Assembly: GCF_023078375.1 (NCBI RefSeq)
Contig: NZ_CP095554.1
Span: forward strand, 1,178,001 to 1,242,000
Length of the DNA: 64,000 bases
Source: Roseomonas gilardii subsp. gilardii
GTDB taxonomy: Bacteria; Pseudomonadota; Alphaproteobacteria; Acetobacterales; Acetobacteraceae
Direction of reading: 5' to 3'
Both the position numbers and the translations under genes were made by a program. The notes under the pieces were generated by a model. The model ran no database searches. It was not told the DNA's origin and was given only the letters and a program-made list of their open reading frames with translations. This document shows, one piece after another, positions 17,295 through 26,218 of this stretch (its first letter is position 1; each line of letters opens with the position of its first letter).

Positions 17295-19178
17295 TCAGAT
17301 GGCCACGCGCGCACCCAGTTCCACCACGCGGTCGCTGGGGATTCGGAAAAACTCCGTCGCGGGCAGCGAGTTGCGGCTCATCAGCGTGAACAGCCACTGC
17401 TGCCAGCCCGGCATCTTCGGCACGGAGGCCGCCACCACCGTCTCGCGTCCCAGGAAATAGGAGGCCTGCATCGGCTCGAAGGGCACGCCCATCGTCTCGT
17501 GCATCATCTCCAGGTCGCGCGGGATGTTCGGGCTCTCCAGGAAGCCATAGCGCAGCAGCACGCGATAGATCCCGGGCCCCAGCTCCTCCGCCGAACCCCG
17601 GTCGCGCACCTGCGGCACATCCTCGTTGAGCACCGTGACGAACACGATCCGCTCGTGCAGCACCTTGTTGTGCTTCAGGTTGTGCAGCAGCGCGTTGGGC
17701 ACGTAGTCCGCCTGCCCCGTCATGAAGATCGCGATCCCCGGCACCCGGATGGTGCGCGACTGCGGCAGCCGTGCCAGGAAGGACTTCAGCGGCAGGCTGT
17801 CCTGCTGGAAGCGCCGGAACAGCAACTCCCGCCCGCGCCGCCAGGTCAGCATCTGCACATAGAGCACCGCCCCCAGCAGCAGCGGCACCCAGCCGCCATC
17901 GGGGATCTTCAGCACGTTGGAGATGAAGAAGGCGAGGTCCAGCAGCAGGAGCGGCAGGAAGACCAGCGTCACCAGCCACCAGGACCACTGGAACCGGCGG
18001 TGGAAGACGATGGCGGCGAGGCAGGAGGTCGCCACGAACGTCCCCGTCACCGCGATGCCATAGGCCGCCGCCAGGCTGTCGGAGTTGCGGAAGGCCACCA
18101 CCAGCACCACCACCCCGGCCAGCAGCGAGAAGTTCACCTGGGGCACATAGATCTGCCCCTCCTCCGTCTCGCTGGTGTGCTTCACCACCAGCCGCGGCAG
18201 CAGGCCGAGCTGCACGCATTGCCGCGCGATGGAAAAGGCGCCCGAGATCATCGCCTGGCTGGCGATGATCGTGGCCAGCGTCGCCAGCACCACCATCGGC
18301 AGCCGCAGCCAGTCCGGCGCCAGCAGGAAGAAGGGGTTCTCCAGCGCCTCGGTGTTGTTCAGCACCAGCGCGCCCTGGCCCAGATAGTTCAGGATCAGCG
18401 AAGGCAGCACGAAGCCCAGCCAGGCCATCCGGATCGGCCGCTTTCCGAAATGCCCCATATCGGCATAGAGCGCCTCCGCCCCCGTCACCGCCAGCACCAC
18501 CGATCCCAGGGCGATGAAGGCCGCCAGCCGGTAGGCGACGCAGAACTGGATGGCATGGTGCGGCGACAGCGCCTCCAGCACCCCCGGCTCGCGCAGGATC
18601 TCGATCAGCCCCAGCAGCCCGATCAGCCCGAACCACAGCACCATCACCGGGCCGAAGATCCGCCCCATCGCATGGGTGCCGCGATACTGGATCAGGAACA
18701 GCCCGATCAGCACCGCCAGCGAGACCGGCACCACGATCTCCCCGAAGGTGGGCGAGATCACCTTCAGCCCCTCCACCGCCGAGAGCACGGAGATCGCGGG
18801 GGTGATGATCCCGTCGCCGAAGAACAGGCAGGCCCCGGCGATGCCGATCAGCGCCACCATGTGACGCCCCCGCTCGGTTCCCACCGCGCGCTGCGCCAGG
18901 GCCATCAGCGCCAGGATGCCGCCTTCGCCCCGGTTGTCCGCACGCAGCACGATCAGCACGTATTTCACGGTCACCACGATGATGACCGACCAGACGATCA
19001 GGCTGAGGACCCCCAGGATCTCCCAGCGCTCCAGCCCGTCGGAGGCGAAATGCACGAGTGCGGCCCGGAGCGCATAGAGCGGGCTGGTGCCGATATCGCC
19101 GAAGACGACGCCGAGAACCCCCACCACAAGGCCGATGCTCAAAGGGCGGGATTCACTGCTGGACGTGGTCGGTGTCAC
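17295..19178 (-). CDS. kup: Low-affinity potassium transporter Kup
   Basis: A 627-residue KUP/HAK/KT family K+/H+ symporter. The N-terminal signature [19 protein letters not shown] starts the first helix. About twelve hydrophobic segments follow, including [33 protein letters not shown] and a motif [19 protein letters not shown] cytoplasmic C-terminal domain of about 150 residues follows, ending [12 protein letters not shown]. The GTG start at 19178 gives [16 protein letters not shown] and a length close to E. coli Kup (622). A longer in-frame extension is repeat-derived intergenic DNA. It imports K+ across the inner membrane. Confidence 0.93.
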   Translation of the reverse strand: MTPTTSSSESRPLSIGLVVGVLGVVFGDIGTSPLYALRAALVHFASDGLERWEILGVLSLIVWSVIIVVTVKYVLIVLRADNRGEGGILALMALAQRAVGTERGRHMVALIGIAGACLFFGDGIITPAISVLSAVEGLKVISPTFGEIVVPVSLAVLIGLFLIQYRGTHAMGRIFGPVMVLWFGLIGLLGLIEILREPGVLEALSPHHAIQFCVAYRLAAFIALGSVVLAVTGAEALYADMGHFGKRPIRMAWLGFVLPSLILNYLGQGALVLNNTEALENPFFLLAPDWLRLPMVVLATLATIIASQAMISGAFSIARQCVQLGLLPRLVVKHTSETEEGQIYVPQVNFSLLAGVVVLVVAFRNSDSLAAAYGIAVTGTFVATSCLAAIVFHRRFQWSWWLVTLVFLPLLLLDLAFFISNVLKIPDGGWVPLLLGAVLYVQMLTWRRGRELLFRRFQQDSLPLKSFLARLPQSRTIRVPGIAIFMTGQADYVPNALLHNLKHNKVLHERIVFVTVLNEDVPQVRDRGSAEELGPGIYRVLLRYGFLESPNIPRDLEMMHETMGVPFEPMQASYFLGRETVVAASVPKMPGWQQWLFTLMSRNSLPATEFFRIPSDRVVELGARVAI

Positions 19179-19650
19179 GATGTCCGGAATATTCCAGTGG
19201 AGCCCCAAGGCATACGCCGGAGGCGGAGACGCCCGCAAGGTCCGCCCCCAGCCCCCTCTCCGGACCGTGCGAGTCCATCCCCCCGCCCGCTGCTGAATTT
19301 CCTGTGCGCGCCGCTTTCGTGGCCGGCCCCGGGCTGAGGCTCCGCCTCCCCCGGCCCCCTCCGCTGGGGGGATGGTATCCCCCCAGACCCCGCCTTTCGT
19401 TGGCACGGGTGGTTCCACCAGCCCGCAGGCCGATCCCTGGGAGCAGGTGGATCAGCGGCGCTCCCGAAAGGAAAAATGCACCCTCTTCGCGCTGGTGGCG
19501 GCCGCCGTCGCCGGAGCGCGATGCTCTCCGGCGCGATCCGGCATCAGCAAGTGCCAGCGAACCGGGTCCAGGGCCCGCAGGGTCCTGGTAGAGTGGGGGT
19601 TTGGGGGCGAGGCAAAGCCTTGCCCCCAAAGGCACCCCCTCCGGAGGGGA
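19179..19650. other. Long intergenic region carrying repeat copy 2
   Basis: About 470 bases lie between the kup start and the aapP stop. No gene is supported. Most of the right part (19381-19627) is a repeat homologous, in inverted orientation, to 28421-28669. The left part is G/C-rich with GAGGCTCCGCCTCC-type short palindromes similar to those flanking the copy at 6.1 kb. Confidence 0.65.
19381..19627 (+). repeat. Dispersed intergenic palindromic repeat, copy 2 (about 250 bp)
   Basis: By eye this segment aligns over its whole length with the reverse complement of 28421-28669. Shared blocks include GATCCCTGGGAGCAGGTGG, TCCGGCGCGATCCGG, GAACCGGGTCCAGGGC and a terminal GGCAAAGCCTTGCCCCC-like palindrome. 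The internal hairpin at 19510-19532 is degenerate compared with the perfect copies. Confidence 0.75.
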
Positions 19651-20445
<795 letters not shown>

Positions 20446-20471
20446 GGTGTCACTCTCCGGGGAAAAGGGGG

Positions 20472-21605
20472 TCAGCGCCGGCGGTGCCGGTTGAGCTCGG
20501 CCTCGAGGTTCTGGCTGTAGCGCGACATGGCGAAGCAGAAGCAGAAATAGATCAGCGCCACCACGACATAGACCTCGATGCCGAAGCCCTGCCAGGCGGG
20601 CTCCACGATCGCGGTCTTGGCAGCGGTCAGCAGGTCGAAGATGCCGATGATCAGCACCAGCGACGTGTCCTTGAAGAAGCCGATGAAGGTGTTCACCAGC
20701 GGCGGGATCACGAGGCGCAGCGCCTGCGGCAGCACGATCAGCCCGGTCTTCTTCCAGTAGCTCAGGCCCAGCGCGTCCGCCGCCTCGTACTGCCCCTTGC
20801 TCAGCGCCTGCAGCCCGCCGCGCACCACCTCCGCCAGATAGGCGGCGGCGAAGAGGATGATGGCGATCTGCGCGCGCAGCAGCTTGTCGATGTTCATCCC
20901 CTCGGGAAGGAACAGCGGGAACATCACGCTCGCCATGAACAGCAGCGAGATCAGCGGCACGCCGCGGATCAGCTCGACATAGACGATGCAGAGCAGCCGG
21001 ATCGCCGGCATCGAGGAGCGCCGCCCCAGCGCCACCAGGATCGACAGCGGGAACGCCACCGCGATGCCGAAGGTGGACAGGATCAGCGTGATCGGCAGCC
21101 CGCCCCAGCGCTCCTGCGGCACATAGGTGAGACCGAACACGCCCCCCCACATCAGCAGCGCGATGACGGCCAGCGTCACCAGCCACACCACCCCCAGCTC
21201 CCACCGCCAGAAGCGCCGCATGGCGGAGACGATATAGAGCCCGATGAACAGCAGGCAGACCAGCGCCGGCCGCCACTGCTCGTCATAGGGGTAGGTGGCG
21301 AAGAGGATGAAGCGGTACTTCTCCGTGATCACCGCCCAGCAGGCGCCCGTGCCCTGCACCGCGCGGCAGGCCTGGGTCTGGTTGTCCGGCACATACCAGA
21401 CGGCGTTCAGGAAGGCCCAGTCCACGAAGCCGATCGCCCAGCGCACGATCAGATAGATCAGCGCCAGCGTGACCGCGGTGGACCACCAGGAGGAGAACAG
21501 GTTCGCCCGCAGCCAAGCCACCGGCCCCACCACCGTGGTGGGGGGCTGGCGCGGCGCCGCCTCGGGCGAATTGGCGGCGGCGGTGTTGAGGGTGATGTCG
21601 CTCAT
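20472..21605 (-). CDS. aapM: General L-amino acid ABC transporter, permease AapM
   Basis: A 377-residue permease of the HisMQ family, longer than typical because of an extra N-terminal membrane region (about residues 40-170) as in AapM. The Aap-specific [19 protein letters not shown] precedes the core. The core includes [41 protein letters not shown] (EAA loop) and [20 protein letters not shown] then [16 protein letters not shown]. It ends with the conserved [17 protein letters not shown] tail. It forms the membrane channel with AapQ. Confidence 0.92.
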   Translation of the reverse strand: MSDITLNTAAANSPEAAPRQPPTTVVGPVAWLRANLFSSWWSTAVTLALIYLIVRWAIGFVDWAFLNAVWYVPDNQTQACRAVQGTGACWAVITEKYRFILFATYPYDEQWRPALVCLLFIGLYIVSAMRRFWRWELGVVWLVTLAVIALLMWGGVFGLTYVPQERWGGLPITLILSTFGIAVAFPLSILVALGRRSSMPAIRLLCIVYVELIRGVPLISLLFMASVMFPLFLPEGMNIDKLLRAQIAIILFAAAYLAEVVRGGLQALSKGQYEAADALGLSYWKKTGLIVLPQALRLVIPPLVNTFIGFFKDTSLVLIIGIFDLLTAAKTAIVEPAWQGFGIEVYVVVALIYFCFCFAMSRYSQNLEAELNRHRRR

Positions 21606-21621
21606 GCTGCCTCTCCCTCTC

Positions 21622-22824
21622 TCAGCGTTCCACCAGCGCGATGCGCGTGTTGTACCAGTTCATGAACAGGCTGATGCTCAGGCTGATGGTCAGGTAGACC
21701 AGCATGATGATGGCGATGCCCTCGATCGCCTGCCCCGTCTGGTTCAGCGTCGTGTTGGCGATGGACACGATGTCCTGATAGCCGATGGCCACCGCCAGCG
21801 AGGAGTTCTTCGTCAGGTTCAGGTACTGGCTGGTCATCGGCGGGATGATCACCCGCAGCGCCTGCGGCAGGATGATCCGCCGCAGCATCATCCCCGGCCG
21901 CAGCCCCAGCGCCTGCGCCGCCTCCCACTGCCCCTGCGGCACGGAGGTGATGCCGGCGCGCACGATCTCGGCGATGAAGGCCGCCGTGTACATCACCAGG
22001 CCCAGCAGCAGCGCGAAATATTCCGGGCTCACCGTGATGCCGCCCTGGAAGTTGAAGCCGCGCAGCGCCGGGATGTCCGGCGTCCAGGGCGCGCCCAGCA
22101 CCCCCCAGATCACGATCGGCAGGCCGAGGATCAGCCCCAGCCCCACCGGCCAGACCCGGCGCGGCTGCCCGTCCTGCATCTGCTTCGCCCGAGCGGAGCG
22201 GGCATAGGCCCAGGTGCCGGCCACCCCCGCCACGAGGCCCAGCAGCGCCCAGTTGTGCGCCTCCGTCCACTCGACCCAGGGCAGCTTCAGCCCGCGATTG
22301 CTCAGGAACACGCCCGTCACCGGGTTCAGCGACTGCCGCGGGGCGGGGAGCCCCTGCATGATCGTGTACCAGAACAGCAGTTGCAGCAGCAGCGGCACGT
22401 CGCGCACCGCCTCGACATAGACCGCCGCGATCTTGCTCAGCAGCCAGTTCTTCGACAGCCGCGCGATGCCCACCATCGTGCCGAAGACCGTGGCCAGGAT
22501 CACGCCCACCACCGCCACCTTCAGCGTGTTCAGCACGCCCACCGTCAGGGCGCGGAAATAGGTGCTGGTGGGCGAGTACTCGATCAGGTGCTCGCCGATC
22601 GGCAGCCCGGCCTCGCGCCAGAGGAAGCCGAAGCCCGTGGCGATGCGCCGCACCTCCAGGTTGCGCGCGGTGTTGCTGGCCAGCCACCAGACGATGGCCA
22701 CCACCAGCCCCAGGATCAGCACCTGCCAGACGATCGAGCGCACCCGCTCGTCCCGCCAGCTCAGGCGGAAGGCTTTCTTCGGGGGCGCCTTCATGGTGCG
22801 CGGGTCCGTCGAGCTCTGCGACAT
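21622..22824 (-). CDS. aapQ: General L-amino acid ABC transporter, permease AapQ
   Basis: A 400-residue HisMQ-family permease and partner of AapM. It begins with a hydrophilic leader and WRDERVRSIVWQVLILGL, has a long insertion characteristic of AapQ between the first helices and the core, then VYVEAVRDVPLLLQLLFWYT, EIVRAGITSVPQGQWEAAQALG (EAA loop), ILPQALRVIIPPMTSQYLNL and TKNSSLAVAIGYQDIVSI. It ends LFMNWYNTRIALVER. It stands between aapJ and aapM in the operon. Confidence 0.92.
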   Translation of the reverse strand: MSQSSTDPRTMKAPPKKAFRLSWRDERVRSIVWQVLILGLVVAIVWWLASNTARNLEVRRIATGFGFLWREAGLPIGEHLIEYSPTSTYFRALTVGVLNTLKVAVVGVILATVFGTMVGIARLSKNWLLSKIAAVYVEAVRDVPLLLQLLFWYTIMQGLPAPRQSLNPVTGVFLSNRGLKLPWVEWTEAHNWALLGLVAGVAGTWAYARSARAKQMQDGQPRRVWPVGLGLILGLPIVIWGVLGAPWTPDIPALRGFNFQGGITVSPEYFALLLGLVMYTAAFIAEIVRAGITSVPQGQWEAAQALGLRPGMMLRRIILPQALRVIIPPMTSQYLNLTKNSSLAVAIGYQDIVSIANTTLNQTGQAIEGIAIIMLVYLTISLSISLFMNWYNTRIALVER

Positions 22825-22917
22825 CGGGAAAGCCCCTTGCGTCTGTCCGGCCTTCTGCGGGCCGCGTCCGGAGGAAAATGCCGCGGGCCGGACCCGGCCC
22901 GCGGCGTTCAGCTCAGC

Positions 22918-23964
22918 TCAGCGCATCGGCGGCGCGTATTGCAGCCCTTCCTTGGTCCACAGCGCGTTCTTGCCGCGGGGCAGGCCGATCGCCTTCAGGT
23001 TGCGGTCGAACACCTCGCCATAATTGCCCACGGCCTTGATGATCTGCACCGCCCAGTCGTTCGACACGCCCAGCATCTTGCCCAGGTCGCCGTTCTTGCC
23101 GACGAAGCGCTGGATGTCCGGGTTCGGGCTGTTCGCCATCGAATCCACGTTCTTGGAATCGATCCCCAGCTCTTCCGCGGTCACCAGCGCGAAATGCGTC
23201 CAGCGCACGAGGTCGGCGAAGCCCGGGTCGCCCTGCCGCACCGCCGGCGCCAGCGGCTCCTTGCTGATCAGCTCCGGCAGGATCACGTAGTCGTCCGGCT
23301 TCGGCTGGGTGGAACGCGTCGCCGCCAGCCCCGAGGCATCGGTCGTATAGGCATCGCAGCGCCCGGCCACGAAGGCGCTCACCAGCTCCTCCAGCCGCTC
23401 GATCACCACCGGGGTGAACTTGATGTTGCTGGCCCGCGCCCAGTCGGTCAGGTTCTGCTCGGTGGTGGTGCCCGGCTGCACGCAGATCGTGGCGCCGTCC
23501 AGCTCCTTGGCGCTCTTCACCCCCAGCGACGTCTTCACCATGAAGCCCTGGCCGTCATAGAAGGTCGTCGCCGCGAAATCGAAGCCCAGGCTGGTGTCGC
23601 GCGACAGTGTCCAGGTCGTGTTGCGCGCCAGCATGTCCACCTCGCCCGACTGCAGCGCGGTGAAGCGGTTCTGCGCCGTGGTCGGCACGTAGCGCACCTT
23701 GCTGGCATCGCCGAAGATCGCCGCCGCCACCGCCTTGCAGTAGTCCACGTCGAAGCCGCGCCACACGCCCTGGCTGTCCGGCTGGGCGAAGCCCGCCAGC
23801 CCGGTGTTCACCCCGCAGACGAGGCTGCCGCGGGACTTGATCGCTCCCAGCGTCGCCCCGGCCGGAGCCGCGGGTGCCTGCTGTGCCGCAGCCGGCGTCG
23901 CGAAAGCCCCGAGCGCCAGGGCGCCAAGGGACCCGAGCATGACGGCAAGCCGAAAAGGCCGCAT
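22918..23964 (-). CDS. aapJ: General L-amino acid ABC transporter, periplasmic binding protein
   Basis: A 348-residue extracellular solute-binding protein of family 3. A signal peptide (MRPFRLAVMLGSLGALALG, ending TPAAAQQ) leads into GAIKSRGSLVCGVNTGLAGFA, then FDVDYCKAVAAAIFGDASKV, VPTTAQNRFTALQSGEVDML, and LDGATICVQPGTTTEQNLTDW. These are AapJ hallmarks, as is FDRNLKAIGLPRGKNALW at the C-terminus. It captures a broad range of L-amino acids. The start at 23964 places the signal peptide at the N-terminus; an in-frame Met 17 codons upstream adds a hydrophilic leader. First gene of the operon. Confidence 0.94.
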   Translation of the reverse strand: MRPFRLAVMLGSLGALALGAFATPAAAQQAPAAPAGATLGAIKSRGSLVCGVNTGLAGFAQPDSQGVWRGFDVDYCKAVAAAIFGDASKVRYVPTTAQNRFTALQSGEVDMLARNTTWTLSRDTSLGFDFAATTFYDGQGFMVKTSLGVKSAKELDGATICVQPGTTTEQNLTDWARASNIKFTPVVIERLEELVSAFVAGRCDAYTTDASGLAATRSTQPKPDDYVILPELISKEPLAPAVRQGDPGFADLVRWTHFALVTAEELGIDSKNVDSMANSPNPDIQRFVGKNGDLGKMLGVSNDWAVQIIKAVGNYGEVFDRNLKAIGLPRGKNALWTKEGLQYAPPMR

Positions 23965-24219
23965 TCCCTGAACTCTCCAAAATGGATTCCACAGATCCCG
24001 CCCGTTGCCCGGCACGGTGGGCCATCATTCCGGGGTCCTACATTCCGGTCTGGCAGCCCTGCGTAAATCGATACCCTTGACCTTCGAACGGCGCAAATCC
24101 TCGCTTCGCATCGGCTTCTGCCCGAATCTGCGCCATAAGAGCCCGCCGTAGCCAGCAAGGGCCGTGCCATGAACTGGAACAGGCCCGCCCGAACCCCAGC
24201 CCGCGGAAGGCCCACCACC

Positions 24220-25152
24220 ATGCGCATCATCCCGAAAACGGACCTGGACCGGCTGCTCCCCTGGCCGGAACTGCTCGCCGCGCTGGAGGAGGTCTTCCGC
24301 CTCGGCTGCGAGGCCCCGCTGCGCCATCACCACCCCGTGCCGAACGGCCCGGATGCCACCGGCTCGCTCCTGCTGATGCCCGCCTGGTGGGCAGACCGCT
24401 TCACGGGGGTCAAGATCGTGCATGTCATGCCAGCGAACGCCTCCGCCGGCCTGCCCGCCGTCCAGTCCTCCTACCTGCTCTCCGACGGCCGCACCGGGGA
24501 GGCCCTGGCCCTGCTGGATGGTGGCGCCCTGACCGACCGCCGCACGGCGGCCAGCAGCGTCCTCGCCGCCCGGTTCCTGGCCCGCCCCGGCAGCCGCCGC
24601 CTGCTCATCATGGGCAGCGGCCGCGTCGCCGAGGCGCTGGCCGCCTGCTACGCCAGCACCTTCCCCCTGGAACAGGTCGCCATCTGGTCGCGCCGCCCGG
24701 AAAACGCCCAGACCCTGGCCCGCCACCTGCGCGCCGAGGGCCTGCCCGCCGAGTCCGTGCCGCAACCGGACCTCGCCTCGGCCGACATCATCGCCTGCGC
24801 CACCCTCTCGGCCACGCCGCTGGTCACAGGCGACTCCGTCCGCCCGGGCACCCATGTGGATCTCGTCGGGGCGTTCCGCCCCACCATGCGCGAAAGCGAC
24901 GGCCCCCTCCTGGCCCGCGCCCGCCTCGTGGTGGACACCCGCCCCGGCGCCCTGGCCGAGGCCGGCGACGTGGTCCAGGCCATCGCCGAGGGTGCCATCA
25001 CCGAAGCGGACATCGCCGCCGACCTGGCCCAGCTCTGCCGGGGCGAGGCCCAGGGGCGCCGCTCCCCCGAGGAGATCACCGTCTTCAAATCCGTCGGCTG
25101 GGCCGGCGAGGACCTCGCCGCCGCCGCCCTGGCCTACCAGCGCGCCACCTGA
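24220..25152 (+). CDS. Ornithine cyclodeaminase / mu-crystallin family protein
   Basis: A 310-residue NAD(P)-dependent enzyme. A substrate-binding N-terminal half carries GCEAPLRHHHPVPN, GSLLLMPAWWADRFTGVKIV and LLDGGALTDRRTAASSVLAARF. The Rossmann half carries RRLLIMGSGRVAEALAACYA, WSRRPENAQTLARHLRAEG and GTHVDLVGAFRPTMRESD. Members deaminate ornithine to proline or reduce/oxidise related imino acids such as delta-1-pyrroline-2-carboxylate. I cannot assign the substrate. The Met at 24220 is chosen because residues upstream are not conserved. It is divergent from the aap operon, which is compatible with amino-acid catabolism. Confidence 0.85.
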   Translation: MRIIPKTDLDRLLPWPELLAALEEVFRLGCEAPLRHHHPVPNGPDATGSLLLMPAWWADRFTGVKIVHVMPANASAGLPAVQSSYLLSDGRTGEALALLDGGALTDRRTAASSVLAARFLARPGSRRLLIMGSGRVAEALAACYASTFPLEQVAIWSRRPENAQTLARHLRAEGLPAESVPQPDLASADIIACATLSATPLVTGDSVRPGTHVDLVGAFRPTMRESDGPLLARARLVVDTRPGALAEAGDVVQAIAEGAITEADIAADLAQLCRGEAQGRRSPEEITVFKSVGWAGEDLAAAALAYQRAT

Positions 25153-25185
25153 ACCGCGCGGCACCTTGCCTCCGCCCCCAGGGGG

Positions 25186-25228
25186 CAAGGCTCCGCCGTC
25201 GACGCACTGCGTCGACGGCGGAGCCTTG
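25186..25228. terminator. Long perfect inverted repeat between convergent genes, probable bidirectional terminator
   Basis: Arms of 21 bases (25186-25206 and 25208-25228) are perfectly complementary around a single C at 25207. The left arm reads CAAGGCTCCGCCGTCGACGCA. The hairpin lies exactly between the convergent cyclodeaminase and sirtuin genes. G and C runs flank it but there is no T run. Its outer arms resemble the GGCAAGGC/GCCTTGCC ends of the dispersed repeats. Confidence 0.65.
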
Positions 25229-25270
25229 TCCCCCGGAGGACAGGGCAAGGCCCGCAGTCAGGCCGCCTGG

Positions 25271-26080
25271 TCAGAGCAGAAAGGCCAGGGCCTCCTCGCA
25301 GCCCTGTTCCACCTTCAGCGCCAGCATCCCATCCGCCCGGGTCCGGCCCAGATTCACCGCCGCCACCGGCTTGCCGGCCTTCACCGCCGCCTGCACGAAG
25401 CGGAAGCCCGAATAGACCATCAGCGAGGAGCCTACGACCAGCACGGCATCGGCACGCTCCAGCGCCTGGAAGGCATCCTCCACCCGCGCCCGCGGCACGT
25501 TCTCGCCGAAGAACACCACATCCGGCTTCAGCAGCCCACCGCAGACGGGGCAGTCCGGCACAACGAATCCTGCGAAATCCCGCCCCTCCAGATCGGCATC
25601 CCCATCGGGCGCGATCCCGGCGGCCAGTCCGGCCCAGTCCGGGTTCAGGCGCACCAGCTCCGCCTGCATCTCCTCGCGGGGCATCGTGTGGCCGCAGGCC
25701 AGGCAACGGACAACGTCCAGCCGCCCATGCAGGTCGATGACGCGCCGGCTGCCGGCCGCCTGATGCAGGCGATCCACATTCTGGGTGAGAAGAATCTCCA
25801 CCCCGCCCCGCTGCTCCAGCCGGGTCAGCGCGAGATGCGCGCGGTTCGGCCGCACCGTGCGGAAGAACCGCCAGCCGACCATGCCCCGGGCCCAGTACCG
25901 GCGGCGGGTGGTGCCCTGGCCCAGAAAGGCCTGGAGGGTAACAGGCGGGCTGCGCTTCCACTGGCCTTCGGCGTCCCGGTAGTCCGGGATGCCGGAATTC
26001 GTGCTGACGCCGGCGCCGGTGAGGAGGAAGAGCCGCGGGTGACGGTCGAGGAAGGCCTGGAGCGGCGCCGGATCGGTCAT
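25271..26080 (-). CDS. NAD-dependent protein deacylase, Sir2 family
   Basis: A 269-residue sirtuin that removes acyl groups from lysines using NAD+. The NAD-binding motif is FLLTGAGVSTNSGIPDYRD (residues 18-36), followed by TQNVDRLHQAAG (99-110) and the catalytic His118 in DLHGR. A four-cysteine zinc site follows (Cys126, Cys129, Cys177, Cys180). VLVVGSSLMVYSGFRFVQAA is the second NAD-contact region. The class appears to be the bacterial/mitochondrial SIRT4-like group, judged from the GIPDYRD-x-GQWKR segment. It is monocistronic and convergent with the cyclodeaminase gene. Confidence 0.92.
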   Translation of the reverse strand: MTDPAPLQAFLDRHPRLFLLTGAGVSTNSGIPDYRDAEGQWKRSPPVTLQAFLGQGTTRRRYWARGMVGWRFFRTVRPNRAHLALTRLEQRGGVEILLTQNVDRLHQAAGSRRVIDLHGRLDVVRCLACGHTMPREEMQAELVRLNPDWAGLAAGIAPDGDADLEGRDFAGFVVPDCPVCGGLLKPDVVFFGENVPRARVEDAFQALERADAVLVVGSSLMVYSGFRFVQAAVKAGKPVAAVNLGRTRADGMLALKVEQGCEEALAFLL

Positions 26081-26166
26081 GAAGGGAAGATGTGGGCGCC
26101 CCCCGGGATGCGCCAGGGCACCCGGATTCGAGGCATCCGACAGGCACGGTGTTTCACAGTGTTGCG

Positions 26167-26185
26167 ATTGATATCCATTATCAAT
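26167..26185. promoter_or_regulatory. Fur-like operator upstream of the TonB receptor
   Basis: A perfect 7-bp inverted repeat, ATTGATA-N5-TATCAAT, lies 34 bases before the receptor start codon. Its A/T-rich sequence GATATCCATTATC stands out in G+C-rich DNA and resembles the GATAAT/ATTATC halves of Fur boxes. Assignment to Fur or the related Irr/RirA systems is inference. Confidence 0.55.
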
Positions 26186-26218
26186 TAAACCCCCGCCTCC
26201 GCTTCGGGATGACGAATC

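Noticed and set aside
25140-25260. Possible CRISPR-like or attachment-site repeat near the cyclodeaminase stop
   Set aside because: It is a single inverted repeat without spaced direct copies. No CRISPR array or cas gene is visible anywhere in the window.
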